Position numbers and translations under genes: made by a program. A stretch of DNA of 64,000 bases, from positions 4,266,001 through 4,330,000 of the forward strand of contig NC_092561.1 of NCBI RefSeq assembly GCF_037975245.1. Direction: 5' to 3'. The number at the start of each line of letters is the position of its first letter. Position 1 is the stretch's first letter. The notes under the pieces were generated by a model, which saw only the letters and a program-made list of their open reading frames with translations, had not been told where the DNA came from and ran no database searches. Shown in pieces: positions 1 through 12,129 of this stretch. Origin of the DNA: Apostichopus japonicus (taxonomy: Eukaryota; Echinodermata; Holothuroidea; Aspidochirotida; Stichopodidae).

Positions 1-975
1 GATTCATGTGTCTGATTGTTCTTATACACAGTACAGTAAGGTTGTCTGGAGCGTTTCTGATTGTTCTTATACGCAGTACAGTAAGGTTGGCTGGATTCAC
101 ATGTCTGACTGTTCTTGTACGCAGTACAGTAAGGTTGGCTGGATTCACATGTCTAACTGTTCTTGTACGCAGTACAGTTAGGTTGGCTGGATTCATGTGT
201 CTGATTGTTCTTACACGCAGTACAGTAAGGTTGGCTGGATTCATGTGTCTGATTGTTCTTATACGCAGTACAGTAAGGTTGGCTGGATTCATGTGTCTGA
301 TTGTTCTTATACGCAGTACAGTAAGGTTGGCTGGATTCATGTGTCTGATTGTTCTTATACGCAGTACAGTAAGGTTGGCTGGATTCATGTGTCTGATTGT
401 TCTTGTACGCAGTACAGTAAGGTTGGCTGGATTCATGTGTCTGATTGTTGTTGTACGCAGTACAGTAAGGTTGGCTGGATTCATGTGTCTGATTGTTCTT
501 ATACGCAGTACAGTAAGGTTGGCTGGATTCATGTGTCTGATTGTTCTTATACGCAGTACAGTAAGGTTTACTGGATTCAGGTGTCTGATTGTTCTTATAC
601 GCAATACAGTAAGGTTGGCTGGATTCATGTGTCTGATTGTTCTTATACGCTGTACAGTAAGGTTGGCTGGATTCACATGTCTGACTGTTCTTGTACGCAG
701 TACAGTAAGGTTGGCTGGATTCACATGTCTGATTGTTCTTGTACGCAGTACAGTAAGGTTGGCTGGATTCACATGTCTGACTGTTCTTGTACGCAGTACA
801 GTAAGGTTGGCTGGATTCATGTGTCTGATTGTTCTTATACGCTGTGCAGAATGTTTGGTTGGTTTCACGTGTCTGCGAATATTCTTATTCGCTGTACAGT
901 AAGGTCGGCTGGATTCACGTGTCTGGTTGTTCTTATACGCAGTGCAGTAAGGTTGGCTGGATTCACGAGATTAGG
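1..975. repeat. 48-bp minisatellite, about 20 copies
   Basis: About twenty head-to-tail copies of a 48-bp unit whose core reads GCAGTACAGTAAGGTTGGCT. Divergence is low (for example TATACG/TGTACG, CATGTG/CACATG), and the last copies before 975 are more degenerate. Because 48 is a multiple of three, the array stays open in two forward frames (16-residue repeats). I read this as a by-product of the period rather than a gene. The array begins at or before the window edge. Confidence 0.95.
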
Positions 976-1855
976 CAGGGAATTCTTGGCTATTTTTAGT
1001 CAATGGCAATATACAAAATATTCACCAGGAGGATTTCAGGATTTTAGGCACTCAAATCTTTAGAGACTTTGAAACTTGATTATATAAAAGTATTAACTGA
1101 CAATATTTCATATAATATTGGATAAGAGATAAACTAGCGCATATTTTAGTGAGCCTAATTTTTGTAAAAATGTAAAGGTACGTGAATTTGTTTTGTCGTC
1201 AAAGAAAACAAAACTGTGTGTGTAATTTGCTTGAGTTTATTTTATCGAATTCTAACTGGACAAGAAATGTTTGACGACACCGCGTGTTCTTAAAGTTAAT
1301 TCACACGTTATTTATGTCACAATTTCTGAGACAAAGTGAACAAGTGTTTGCTGAATTAAATGTAGAATATTGTTAAAAATGGAAAAATTATTTCAGTCTG
1401 GTGTTTAAGTTTTAACGTTTTATGAAATGGTAAAAGTGTAGAGCAATTTCAAACCATTTTCTATAATAGTTTATATATGGCCATAGTTAATGCTTACGGA
1501 AATCCGATGGGGGTTGAAATTCGAACTGCGAAGGGTTCCATAATGTCAAAAGTGATAATCCAAACTTCATAATACAAAAAAAGTGAGCTCTCCTTCCAAT
1601 CACATACAGCTTAAAGGCATTTTATACTCAGCAGCTTAGAGTAAGCTTAATGGATGTTGAGTGGTCTCAAATCAGACCAAATTAGGCTAATGGCCTCAAG
1701 ACTTCATAAGTTCAGAAAATAAAAATGTAACACTTGGTTGATAAATAGGTCACAAATGAATACTAATAAATATTCAAACGCTTTTTTTTCAATTTAAAAG
1801 TGTCTAGGACAAGATACGATGGCAATATATGAAAAACTGTCCACAGTAGCATGAA
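976..1855. other. Non-coding spacer, nothing recognised
   Basis: AT-rich single-copy-looking sequence between two minisatellites. No exon with a recognisable domain, no RNA gene and no transposon ends were seen. Confidence 0.6.
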
Positions 1856-2335
1856 CCTATAAAACCAAATAGATCCTACAAAAAACCGACATATTCTACA
1901 AAATCGATAGATTCTACAAAACCGATAAATCCTACAAGAAACGATAGGTCCTACAAAAACCCAATAGATCCTACAAAAACCGTAAGATCCTACAAAACCG
2001 ATCAATCCTACAAAAAACGATAGGTCCTACAAAAAACGATAGGTCCTACAAAAAACGATGGATCCTACAAAAAACCAATAGATCCTACAAAACCGATAAA
2101 TCCTACAAAAACCAATAGATCCTACGGAAACCGATAGATTCTAAAAAACCGATAGTTCCTACAAAAACCGATAGATTCTTCAAAAACCGATAGTTCCTAC
2201 AAAACCGATAGATCCTTCAAAAACCGATACGGTAGGTCATACATAACTGACAGGTCCTACAAAAAATCGATAGATCCTACATAACCGACAGGTCCTACAA
2301 AAAATCGATTGATCCTACAAAAACTCATATATCAC
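1856..2335. repeat. 19-20 bp minisatellite (GATCCTACAAAAACCGATA-like)
   Basis: Roughly 25 degenerate copies of a 19-20 bp unit with core CCTACAAAAACCGATAGAT. Unit length varies by a base or two because of A-run changes. A reading frame on the minus strand across part of it is low-complexity and is not taken as coding. Confidence 0.92.
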
Positions 2336-3861
2336 AGACAACAGACACCACGAGACTCAAAATTAATTGATCTGCCGATGATAATATTGATGAATTATAA
2401 AATGAATAAATCTACTATAACCGAATCGTGTAACATTAAACAGTTATAAGAAACTTTACATGTCAATCTGATGAAGGGGGAAGGGATATTGCCGTACCGG
2501 ACATGTCACCTCAATATTATGTTTCTGCGGTAATTCATGCACAATACAGGCGAGAGTGGTTACAGTATTTGGTTATATGGGAAAACAAACTAAGTGATAC
2601 TCGTATACAGCTGAAGACTTTGGACTGGTGTGAGAGGCTCTGGACGGAGGGTGTTTTAAATCTTCAAAGTGATGTGGACTCTTTAAGTTTTTGTAATATT
2701 TCTCACTAGGTAAACCCTACCCAGCAATGGTTTAGCTGACACGTTGGCCATTTATGGCATCTTCAATTTCCTTATCATGACCATGACGATATTTCGCTAT
2801 GAGAGCCTGAATTTCTCGTCGCTTGTAAACAAACCTCTTTACTGAGTAAATAATTTTCGGGCTCTGCTCATGGGAGGCCTAAAGTGGTCTTTAATTGCCT
2901 CAATTGACCCAATTTGTGCACCACAATTTCTTCTATATAGTTACTCTGACATCAAAGCCACGAAAACAGCTTTGATAACATATAACATAAAGAAATGTTC
3001 TACTGGTGTTTTTTGGCACTTTTTCTGAGAACACTTGGGCGGATTTACATATAATCTATATGGTGTACGCCACCTTCAGAGATTGTGGGGGAGGGGGGTG
3101 GGAGTATTAAGGGGCGGAGGACCGTGGGTGACTGCTGGTGTTTTGACCCGAGCGTGAAGAGGCGGAGACGGGGAATAATTGTATTCCTCCCTTTTCCCAA
3201 GGCTTTCTCAAACACGGATTGGCATTATGTCTAGTGCAGAGTAACAAAGGTAGTAAGAGGATAGTATAAAAGTACGCTATTTGCGTTGTCACATTGGGCT
3301 GCATACAAAACACATGTGAAACAATTCGTTGTATTGAAATGTGTATCAAATGTAAATATCTAAATTTTGAGAAAAAAATTGGAAACTGTTATCAGTTGTT
3401 TTTAACTTTGATGACATTTTAACTTGTGAGTCATTCCATTTATAAGACGGACAAGAATTCCTTCGACAGTAATTAGTAATTATGCCTTAATAACCCCCCC
3501 CCCCCCCTGCTCCCTCCCCACTTTATTATAAGTATATCTAAAATTTATATTAACAACAATAGAAAAATACAGTATAAAGGCGAATAGTACTAGTTCCCAA
3601 CATAAATCCAACAACTATGTGTCGTTGTGGTTGATAGACATGTCATTTCAATAATTCTTGATTTAACAAACATTTAATAGATTCAAAGTTCAATCTGTAG
3701 ATAAGTCGGACTTCCTGCTAAGTATGAGAAGTCATTCTCAAGATCACGTGACTTGAATATTGAACGTTAAAAAGTTATTATATTCATACAAGTTTGAACA
3801 TTCACACGCTTGGTATTCTGTATTAAAGTTGATGATTCATGTAATTTGCCTTTTTTTCCAG
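2336..3861. other. Non-coding, probable intron upstream of the synaptotagmin C2B exon
   Basis: No exon is recognised here. The sequence ends in a polypyrimidine tract and AG at 3860-3861, the acceptor of the next exon. The exon for the start of the synaptotagmin C2B domain, which should lie upstream on the + strand, is not visible, so the intron probably extends past the window start. A C-run occurs near 3497-3508. Confidence 0.5.
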
Positions 3862-4033
3862 ATCCATATGTTAAGGTATCCCTTATGAGCCTCGGAAAGC
3901 GAATAAAGAAGAAGAAAACAGCAGTCAAGAAGAACACATTAAACCCCATATACAACGAAGCATTAGTGTTTGACGTCACGCCTGAAACAATGGACAGTGT
4001 TTGTTTCGTCATAGCAGTTGTGGATCATGATTG
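3862..4033 (+). CDS. Synaptotagmin, internal exon encoding most of the C2B domain
   Basis: The exon starts after a T-rich acceptor ending in CAG and stops before a GTAAGT donor. It begins with the last two bases of an Asp codon and ends with the first two of a Trp codon, so its 172 bases join in frame to the exon at 7299. The peptide starts DPYVKV, a standard C2 strand with a calcium-ligand Asp. It continues through the polybasic strand [18 protein letters not shown] typical of synaptotagmin C2B (phosphoinositide, AP-2 and SNARE contact) and ends VVDHD, which supplies two further calcium-ligand Asp residues. Synaptotagmins are calcium sensors for membrane fusion. The preceding exons (transmembrane segment, C2A, start of C2B) are outside the window or not recognised. 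Confidence 0.93.
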
Positions 4034-4237
4034 GTAAGTGTTCACTCATCTGATAAACAGATAACTTGTTCGCAACTACAGCGTTAATAAGCGAAACCAA
4101 AGTTAATTACCATTAATGTCTTTGAACTAGTTATTGTCTGGTAGAGCCTCGTACACATCACTGACACGGAACCTTCATTATTCTGTTAGTATATTATGAA
4201 AATAACAAACATTCTTTTCGTTGTATCATGCGAAATC

Positions 4238-4505
4238 GGCCCTCTAATTCATCCCTGGGCTACACCCCATGACCTGTCCCCCTCAGCCCTCAATTCATCC
4301 CTGGGCTACATCCCCTGACCTGTCCCCCTCAAGCCCTCTAATTCATCATTGGGCTACACTGCCTGACCTCTCCCCATCAGCCTTCTAATTCATCCCTGAG
4401 CTACACCCCCTGACCGGTACCTCTCAGTCCTCTAATTCATCCCCGGGGCTGCACACCCTGACCTGTCGCCTATCCTCACCTGACCTGTCCCACTCTACTC
4501 AACTG
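4238..4505. repeat. Degenerate C-rich repeat of about 47-50 bp in the synaptotagmin intron
   Basis: About five imperfect copies of a unit containing CTAATTCATCCCTGGGCTAC followed by a CCTGACCTGTCCCCCTCAG-like stretch. It is strongly pyrimidine-biased on the + strand. A run of C follows near 4557-4570. Confidence 0.85.
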
Positions 4506-5223
4506 ATCTGTCCCCCTCTGCCCACCTGATCAGCCCCTCTCCTTATCTGACCCCCACCCCCCCCCCCCCATCCTCAGACCTGTGTCCATCATGATGAAGC
4601 TTACAGCCAATATGTTGAAATAGTTCACATTCGATAAACTGTTTTGTACAGTTCAATTGCATGTTGATTGGGTAACAACGTCATTGGCATATGTGTCATC
4701 ACCTTTAATTGGGTTGCGATTTGTGAAGGGGCAACCTACTATTAAAATTAAATCTGTAAGGAACGAGCCACGTTCAAATGTTATGTTTTTATCAAAAATT
4801 AAATTGCATGGACGTGGTTTAGTTTAATTGCCTGTCTTAGGTAGATGGTCCGTATGTCATGAACGGCTTTCAAGAAATCTCTTTAGGTTTAATTTTGAGT
4901 CAGGATTTCGACAATATTAATTCTTTCCCAGTTTTGCTCATCTACTACTTGGTACGAACTCACTGAATCGTTCAATGGTTTCCACATATTATTCAGTGTA
5001 ATGATGACGAAAGCAGACGTCATAATGAAGATATACTTTGAAAACCTTGTATCCATTACATAGCTGTAAACGTTGGCATTTTGCGGTGTGTACCTCTAAA
5101 AACATTCAGTGCATTCCGTCTATATAGCTCTATAGAGGTTCCAAGCAATCTTGGACTTGTATGACTAATTAATAATTAAATATATTTCCTTGTAGGATTA
5201 TTTTATTGAAAATTGTTCACAGT

Positions 5224-6340
5224 CTTTAGAAGACTTGTGCAGTCCTGTGTAGTCTTGTGCAGCCTTGTGTATTCTTCATCAGTCTTCAGCAGTCTTGTGT
5301 AGTCTTGTGCAGCCTTGTGTATTCTTTATCAGTCTTTGGCAGTCTTTGGAAGAATTTGGCAGTCTTGTGTAGTATTGTGCAGCCTTGTATATTCTTCAGC
5401 AGTCTTTGGCAGTTTTTAGAAGTCTTTGGCAGTCTTGTGCAGTATTGTGCAGCCTTGTGCATTCTTCATCAGTCTTTGGCAGTCTTTAGAAAAATTTGGC
5501 AGTTTTGTGTAATATTGTGCAGCCTTGTATATTCTTCAGCAGTCTTTGGCAGTTTTTAGAAGTCTTTGGCAGTCTTGTGCAGTATTGTGCAGCCTTGTGC
5601 ATTCTTCATCAGTCTTTGGCAGTCTTTAGAAGAATTTGGCAGTCTTGTGTAGTATTGTGCAGCCTTGTGTATTCTTCGTCAGTCTTTGGCAGTCTTTAGA
5701 AGAATTTGGCAGTCTTGTGTAGTATTGTGCAGCCTTGTGTATTCTTCGTCAGTCTTTGGCAGTCTTTAGAAGAATTTGGCAGTCTTGTGTAGTATTGTGC
5801 AGCCTTGTGTATTCTTCGTCAGTCTTTGGCAGTCTTTAGAAGAATTTGGCAGTCTTGTGTAGTCCTGTGCAGCCTTGTGTATTCTTCATCAGTCTATGGC
5901 AGTCTTTGGCAATCTTTGGTAGTCTTGTACAGCCTTTTGTATTCTTTAGCAGTCTATGGCAGTCTTTTGGCGATCTTTTGTAGTCTTGTGCAGTCTTGTG
6001 TAGTCTTCAGCAGTTTTTGGCAATCTTGTGTAGTCTTGTGCAGCCTTGTGTATTCTCCAGCAGTCTTTGGCAATCTTGTGTAGTCTTGTGCAGCCTTGTG
6101 TATTCTTCATCAGTCTATGGCAGTCTTTGGCAATCTTTGGTAGTCTTGTACAGCCTTTTGTATTCTTTAGCAGTCTATGGCAGTCTTTTGGCGATCTTTT
6201 GTAGTCTTGTGCAGTCTAGTGTAGTCTTCCTCAGTCTTTGGCAATCTTGTGTAGTCTTGTGCAGTCTTCTGTAGTCTTCTGCAGTTTTTGGCATTCTTCA
6301 GCAGTCGTTGACAGCTTCTGACAGTCCTTGACTGTATTCA
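5224..6340. repeat. 70-bp tandem array built from ~10-bp subunits, in the synaptotagmin intron
   Basis: The best-preserved copies start at 5641, 5711 and 5781, giving a 70-bp period. Each copy is itself made of seven related ~10-bp blocks such as AGTCTTGTGC, AGCCTTGTGT, ATTCTTCATC and AGTCTTTGGC. Around 5890-6000 and 6110-6220 a longer segment of about 220 bp is duplicated. Open frames across it are low-complexity by-products. The array sits inside the intron 4034-7298. Confidence 0.95.
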
Positions 6341-7298
6341 CATGTCATCAATACGTAGAAAACTAAGGTTGGGATAATGTTGTACTCAAGGTAATAAGGC
6401 AATGCTATAGTGTAAGCTGCGCTCAGTTCTTGTCTATCTATGTATTATAGGATAACCATAAACTGAAATATCTCGCTTGGTTGCATGCTAGTGAAGCGAT
6501 TTATCTTCAAGGACACATTTCTGTTGGTTATTACTCATCCCTGCATATATTTACGTACTAATATTTAGAGAGGGTATAGAAGAGTCAAGAAACGGCTGAC
6601 AAAATTAGCATATTCAAACTGATTAAAGCGATTACTGATTTCTGGATCTAGCATTAAATGATTAATGAAGGATATCAATGATGGAAAGAATACATAAGTT
6701 GTAGACTTGAGATGAAATATACATGCATTTACTATTATGGATAAAAAATGAAGACATGTTTTGATGGAATGGAAGCAGATTCTTTAATCGAAAATAATTT
6801 GGAGCAGGCAGGGGAAAACCCTTATAAATAACGATTTTCTTACCAGTACATTTGTCTTGAAGTAAATTGTTCCTTGTTTACAGATGTTTATAACTTCTAA
6901 ATTATGTTTTCCTAGCTGGCAATGTACTCTTATGCCAAGGCCCCTCTAAACTGTCCTTGTCATTTGCAACAATATTATCATTTTGCTTTGATGTTTATAT
7001 TTCAAAGAAAACTAACCCTTTCTATTCTCAATCGATCATATCATTGTCAGTAGCTTCACGAAAAACATATTTAACATTTAAAACAAACGTCTCATCCGCC
7101 ACTACCCCCACACCCTCCCCTTCCACACCCTCCCATTCCACACCCTCCCCTTCCACACCCTCCACTGTCCGAAACATAAAACGTTTAGAGCGCCGTAGAA
7201 TAATCCATCTTTATATCCCGATCCGTCCCTTAACATGAACCAGTTTATTATTATTATATGTCAGTGATTTTCATTTTCTTTACACCTTCTCCTTAAAG
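6341..7298. other. Remainder of the synaptotagmin intron
   Basis: Non-coding. It contains a short CCCTCCCCTTCCACA-type repeat at about 7107-7166 and ends with the acceptor of the terminal coding exon at 7297-7298. Confidence 0.6.
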
Positions 7299-7509
7299 GG
7301 TTGGTCACAGTGAGCTGATAGGGGTATGTGAGACCGGATCATTCTGTGTTGGACAAGGCAAAGAACACTGGGAAGAAATGTTGGCTAATCCGCGCACACC
7401 AATCGCACACTGGTACCAGCTTCAGGAATCAGCGCCTTCATTCTCAGCGGCCGTGGTAGCAGGTGGCTTGAAGAATTGCATGGGGAATTCTCAACAATCA
7501 AATGAATAA
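7299..7509 (+). CDS. Synaptotagmin, terminal coding exon (end of C2B and C-terminus)
   Basis: The exon follows an AG at 7297-7298, completes the split Trp codon from the 4033 donor and runs to TAA at 7507-7509. The peptide begins VGHSELIGVCETG. It then has the C2B C-terminal helix HWEEMLANPRTPIAHW and the strand WYQL, the position of the conserved WHxL motif. The GHSE and GVC features resemble the synaptotagmin 3/6/9/10 group more than synaptotagmin 1, but orthology cannot be fixed from this fragment. A tail of about 30 residues after WYQL is longer than in many family members and has no motif I recognise. The joined frame across both exons, including the split codon, is strong evidence for a functional gene. 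Confidence 0.93.
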
Positions 7510-7692
7510 ATCAGTTAGAAGCTGTTTAATTGACCTTTATGCTATGAAACACCGTTTGTGTCGTATCTGGCAGAAGTTCTTCCGGTAGCTACTGGTTTTT
7601 CGGTTTATATAACAGCACGATTAGTAGGTTGAACATTAAACTATTGAGAAACCATTTAAGCCACATGAACTTGATGTAATATATTAAAAGAC

Positions 7693-7698
7693 AATAAA
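7693..7698 (+). promoter_or_regulatory. Candidate polyadenylation signal of the synaptotagmin gene
   Basis: AATAAA lies about 185 bases after the stop codon and is followed by a T/G-containing stretch. Another AATAAA overlaps the stop itself at about 7505 and is less likely to be used. Confidence 0.5.
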
Positions 7699-7820
7699 GC
7701 TCTCGTTGTTGCAAGGAACCGTAATTGGTGATCAGTGGGGGACTTTGGATATTGATGATATGAAATTAATCATGACTACCTATGGAGTACAATTAAACTG
7801 GAGTCTATTTCCAACACATA

Positions 7821-8020
7821 AACATGATCCAACATGATCCAACATGATCCAACATGAGACAACATGAGACAACATGATCCAACATGGGACAACATGATAC
7901 AACATGAGACAACATGAGACAACATGATCCAACATGATCCAACATGAGACAACATGATCCAACATGAGACAACATGAGACAACATGAGAAAACATGAGAC
8001 AACATGAGACAACATGATCT
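7821..8020. repeat. Perfect-register 10-bp tandem repeat, 20 copies
   Basis: Twenty consecutive 10-bp units in exact register, nearly all AACATGAGAC or AACATGATCC. The two variants alternate irregularly and no indel disturbs the 10-bp phase. The three overlapping minus-strand reading frames are by-products. Confidence 0.97.
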
Positions 8021-9379
8021 TACACTATCCTACATCGCGTCATCACATCACGCCAAATACCATAACCAACCAGTCTACATAATTTAATTAATTTAATTTG
8101 ACTTGAATATAATTAATTTAGTTTGATTTGAATATAATTAATTCAGTTTGATTTTAATATGTACTCTGCAAAGATGATTACGAAATTTTTAAATCGGCGA
8201 TACAAACCTGTGTCATTTTATGATAAAAACCAAACGAATAATTCATGCTAGCGTAACGAGTCTGAAATATGAACGTTAAAATGTAGGATTAAAAAAAATA
8301 CCAGTTTTAATTTGCAGAATGAAAGGGAAGACTAGCTTACTACAGTATAAGCAATGTATAGACACAACTAGTCTATTATCTTTGGGATTAGTCATGTTTC
8401 CTGTTTGACTGTTGAAAATGCATCCATTTTACAAATTAAACTGAACAAAACTATTACAAAGGGGTACCACTGATTCAACCATATCATTGCGACGTGGTCT
8501 TATTATATTTGTTTTGTTCTAAGTTATGTTGATGGTGAGAAAAATACTCTTTGTTCTTTGTTGGGTTTGATGGACCGTAGAAGAAGAAGAAGAAGAAGGG
8601 GGGGGGTGTACATTATTTTACCAGCCAGTAGCTAGGTTTGAATGAACTTTAAAGTTATGTACTTATACTACAACATTAAAAAAGTTTCCTTTCGTAAAGT
8701 ATGGATACGTTAATTTTCACTCAAAAACAAGACAAATTCAGCAAAAATCTTTGCTTAGGATGTTGAAGTTGCGTTAAAGCTACCAGTATAAAACAGAATT
8801 CCGAATGGTGTTATTCATCGTCACTTTAGCATAGTCTCTGTATATTATGTGAATGGAAAGGAAGATAATGAAAGCACTGTATATATATCTATACATATAT
8901 ATACTGTAGGCGTGCACAGAGATGTGAGTTCCTATTGTTCAGTGTCTTAATGGGTACACTTAATGGCTGTTCTAGTGCATTACTCTAGTATTGTTCATTT
9001 ATACGTCTTTTTATACGCTTTTTTTGGATATCATGTGGTGACATCTCAACTAACTATGTCTGAAAATATACGTTAGTCGTCCATTTATTGTTTATTTTTT
9101 TTGGCAATCTGAGTAAATATGCAGTTCTATATATGTTTGTACGTTTTATACTTTCGTAGGTAATTTGTACTTTAGATCAACATTCTTCTAGTTTCTGAAT
9201 TTGGTTTTACACAGTTTAATTGCATCTTAAAATCTCACCATTTTCAAGCATTACCACTAAACTTGTTTCATACATTTTGTAATTTTCTAGCTTGAGTAGT
9301 AACTATAGTTGTAAGCTTCTTACCGGTTTCTCTAATTAGTGAATCAAACATGTTAATTTCCTAATTGTCTTTTGACCTA
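8021..9379. other. Non-coding spacer
   Basis: No gene recognised. A short GAA microsatellite followed by a G-run lies at about 8579-8606. TAATTTAATTTGA-type short repeats lie at about 8078-8155. Confidence 0.6.
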
Positions 9380-10350
9380 ATTAATGACCTTCAGCCACAG
9401 ATGAAGTGCATTATATATGATGTTTTTAACATAAAGCAAAAGAATAAAACACTTTAATGACATAGTTATGACGCGACCTCCTCCAGTTTGATCTCGCCAG
9501 TAACACAACGTTTCCAAACTCGTGTCAACCACACGATGACAATACATTAACACGTTTAGTTTTGTGCTTATACTCTCTATTACCACAGGATGACTATATG
9601 ATAACACTCTAGGCGTTGTGTAACCACGAGATGAACATATGTAACACTTTAAGCTTTCGCTTACTCTTTAGTACCACAATATGGCTATGATAACATTGTA
9701 GGCGTTGTGTTACCACAAGATGAATATATGTAACACTTTAAGCTTGTGCTTACTCCTGATTACCACACGATGACTATATATGATAACACTCTAGGCTTTG
9801 CGTAACCACAAGATGAATATATGTAACACTTTAAGTTTGTGCTTACTCTTTAGTACCACAATATAGCTATGTTAACACTTACTTTTAGGCTCACTCTTAA
9901 GTACCACACGATCACTATATGGTAAATCCGTAAGCTTTGCGATAACACTTGGGTGCCACATAGACAAATATATGTAATGCTTTAAGCTTTGTGCTATAAC
10001 AAGAGGACGACCATGGTAACACTTAAAGTGGAGTATGGTAATACTTTAAGCTTTTAGCTAACTCGTGAATATAACAAGTGGAGTATGGCAACACTTTAAG
10101 CTTTTAGCTAACTCGTGAATATAACAAGTTGACCATGGTAACACTTAAAGCTTTGTGAATATAACACGAGGACCATGGTAACACTTAAAGCTTTGTGAGT
10201 ATAACAAGAGGACCATGGTAACACTTAAAGCTTTGTGAGTATAACAAGAGGACCATGGTAACACTTAAAGCTTTGTGAATATAACAAGAGGACCATGGTA
10301 ACACTTAAAGCTTTGTGCTAACTCGTGAATATAACACGAGGACCGTGGTA
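9380..10350. repeat. Degenerate tandem array with a 40-bp homogeneous end
   Basis: The left part (about 9480-10000) consists of diverged copies sharing TACCACAAGATGAATATATG and TAACACTTTAAGCTT, with a period of roughly 90-105 bp. From about 10040 to 10340 it becomes a clean 40-bp array with core GAGGACCATGGTAACACTTA. The gradient from diverged to uniform copies suggests recent expansion at the right end. Confidence 0.88.
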
Positions 10351-12129
10351 GCATTGCAACAGGGTTTTTTGTCTTGGTATTCTTTTCAAATATTTAAAAA
10401 TAGCCTCATAAAAAGGATTTTTTATTTTTACATGTGTCCTCGTGATATCATATGGGAAGATACGTTAAGGTATTCCCAATTATATCTTCTATAACTAAAA
10501 TGTACCACTGTTTATCGAAGTTTTTCTTCTGATTAATGTAAATGACGTTTTTGGCTAAAATGTCAATAAAGAATATTTTTGTAAAAAAATAAGAAATTTA
10601 TCTGATTTTGCTACATGTTAAGAGAGGTATTCTTTGATCAACAATGACGATGTTCCTTCTGGGCTAATCGAGATTAAGTTTTTAATTGTTGTTAGAATCT
10701 TAGCAGTCAGGCGGAGACGTTATTATGTACTGTCATATTCTTACCGAACATATTTTTTTAGGTCTCTATAAATTATCCATTGATCAGTTCCTGAAACCGC
10801 ATTACAATTTCACACATCAATGCTGAAGTAGGGAATATTACCTTCCTTTGACTGGATTTGATTTATAAAGCACGCCACCTATTGTTCGATAAGCTTATGA
10901 ACGATAGTTTGTCTACGTCGTAATCCCGTGCTAATCCCGCGATAATCCCGCATTAACCACATTAAAACAGGAGATTGTTCATCCATATTGCAAGAACCCA
11001 AAGATGGCACGAAGTCAGAACTAATGCATATTGCCTTCATATGGTGTTGATGAGTTGGTGTAAGATTAACATATGGTGTTGATGACTTGGTGTAAGATTA
11101 AACTATATATGGTGTTGATGACTTAGTGTAAGATGAACCTATAGTTGGAGATTGCAGAAGTCTTTTGGAAACAGAAAGATCGACTTTATTATTCTATGGT
11201 TGTAATTTGGGTTCAGGTTATTCGTAATGCGAATGGGAGTATACCAACTGTTGAACGTACAAGCATGACTGAAGTGTACCCAAACAACTGACGAAAGAGG
11301 CGATCGGGTGGCTAAAGACCCGTGACGACGGGGTCAATGGAGGGGGGGGGGTCGAATATCGGAAAAAGAGACCCCGGAGAACTTGCACCCGATGGTCGAC
11401 GCCTCGGCCGTTCAATGACCATGTACTCGCCCTGTGTGATACCTTCTCGTAAATGACATAATTTGGCCCTTGTCAAGACCTTAACAGTTCAATGTATATC
11501 ATAAAAAACCATTGGGACAACTTAGACCTAATCTTAAAAATAAGAAAAATCGTATAGATTTTTCGAATTTGCTTAAGTCATTATACAGAAGAAAGAAGAG
11601 TAGGTACATAAACCTTTAACAGTTTATCGGATCGCTAAACGCCAACCTCGTGAAACGAATTTGTCAAGAAATGTGTTTCATATTGATATGTAGTAAACAA
11701 AAGATGCTCACATTTTGTTCAAATAGTCACTGTGATGACTCTGATAAGATAAATATGATCTAGTAACATCCTATCGTCAGATTTATGTAAATATTAAAGA
11801 AAACGTTGTACATAAAGATATGATTATAACACCATCTGCACCGCTAGCTGATTAGTCAAAATAAAACTGATAAAAAACATAAGCGTTCGTTCATTCTTGT
11901 ACTTTTTCATTCTTATTATTCATTTCATTCAAATTGCCTGTTATAGATATTGGAATGGAGTAACTGCATCTGAATTCAGCAGCATTTAGAAGTTGACATA
12001 TTTTCAAACAAACTGACAGCTTTCTGCATCTTTCATATGAAATGACGTAATCATGACGTTGGCATCTCATCTGTTTGTTCCTATTCATAGTTTAGTCTTG
12101 CGGTTTCTTGTAAAATAATTGAACTCCTG
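10351..12129. other. Non-coding spacer with a short direct repeat
   Basis: No gene recognised. Three copies of a ~45-55 bp unit containing ATATGGTGTTGATGACTTGG lie at about 11036-11140. A G-run occurs near 11342-11351. Weak reading frames on the minus strand show no domain. Confidence 0.6.

Noticed and set aside
6-1063. Two long overlapping + strand frames (about 290 codons each) in the first kilobase
   Set aside because: Both are the 48-bp minisatellite read in different frames. A multiple-of-three period explains the openness.
5257-6274. Cys/Val/Ser/Leu-rich frames such as SLVYSSSVFGSL repeats
   Set aside because: Low-complexity translation of the 70-bp intronic array inside the synaptotagmin intron.
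7776-8015. Three overlapping minus-strand frames made of CWIMLSHV-type repeats
   Set aside because: A stop-free 10-bp repeat is open in three frames at once, which is not a sign of coding.
7821-8020. CRISPR-like regular repeats
   Set aside because: Units are contiguous 10-bp repeats without unique spacers in a eukaryotic genome.
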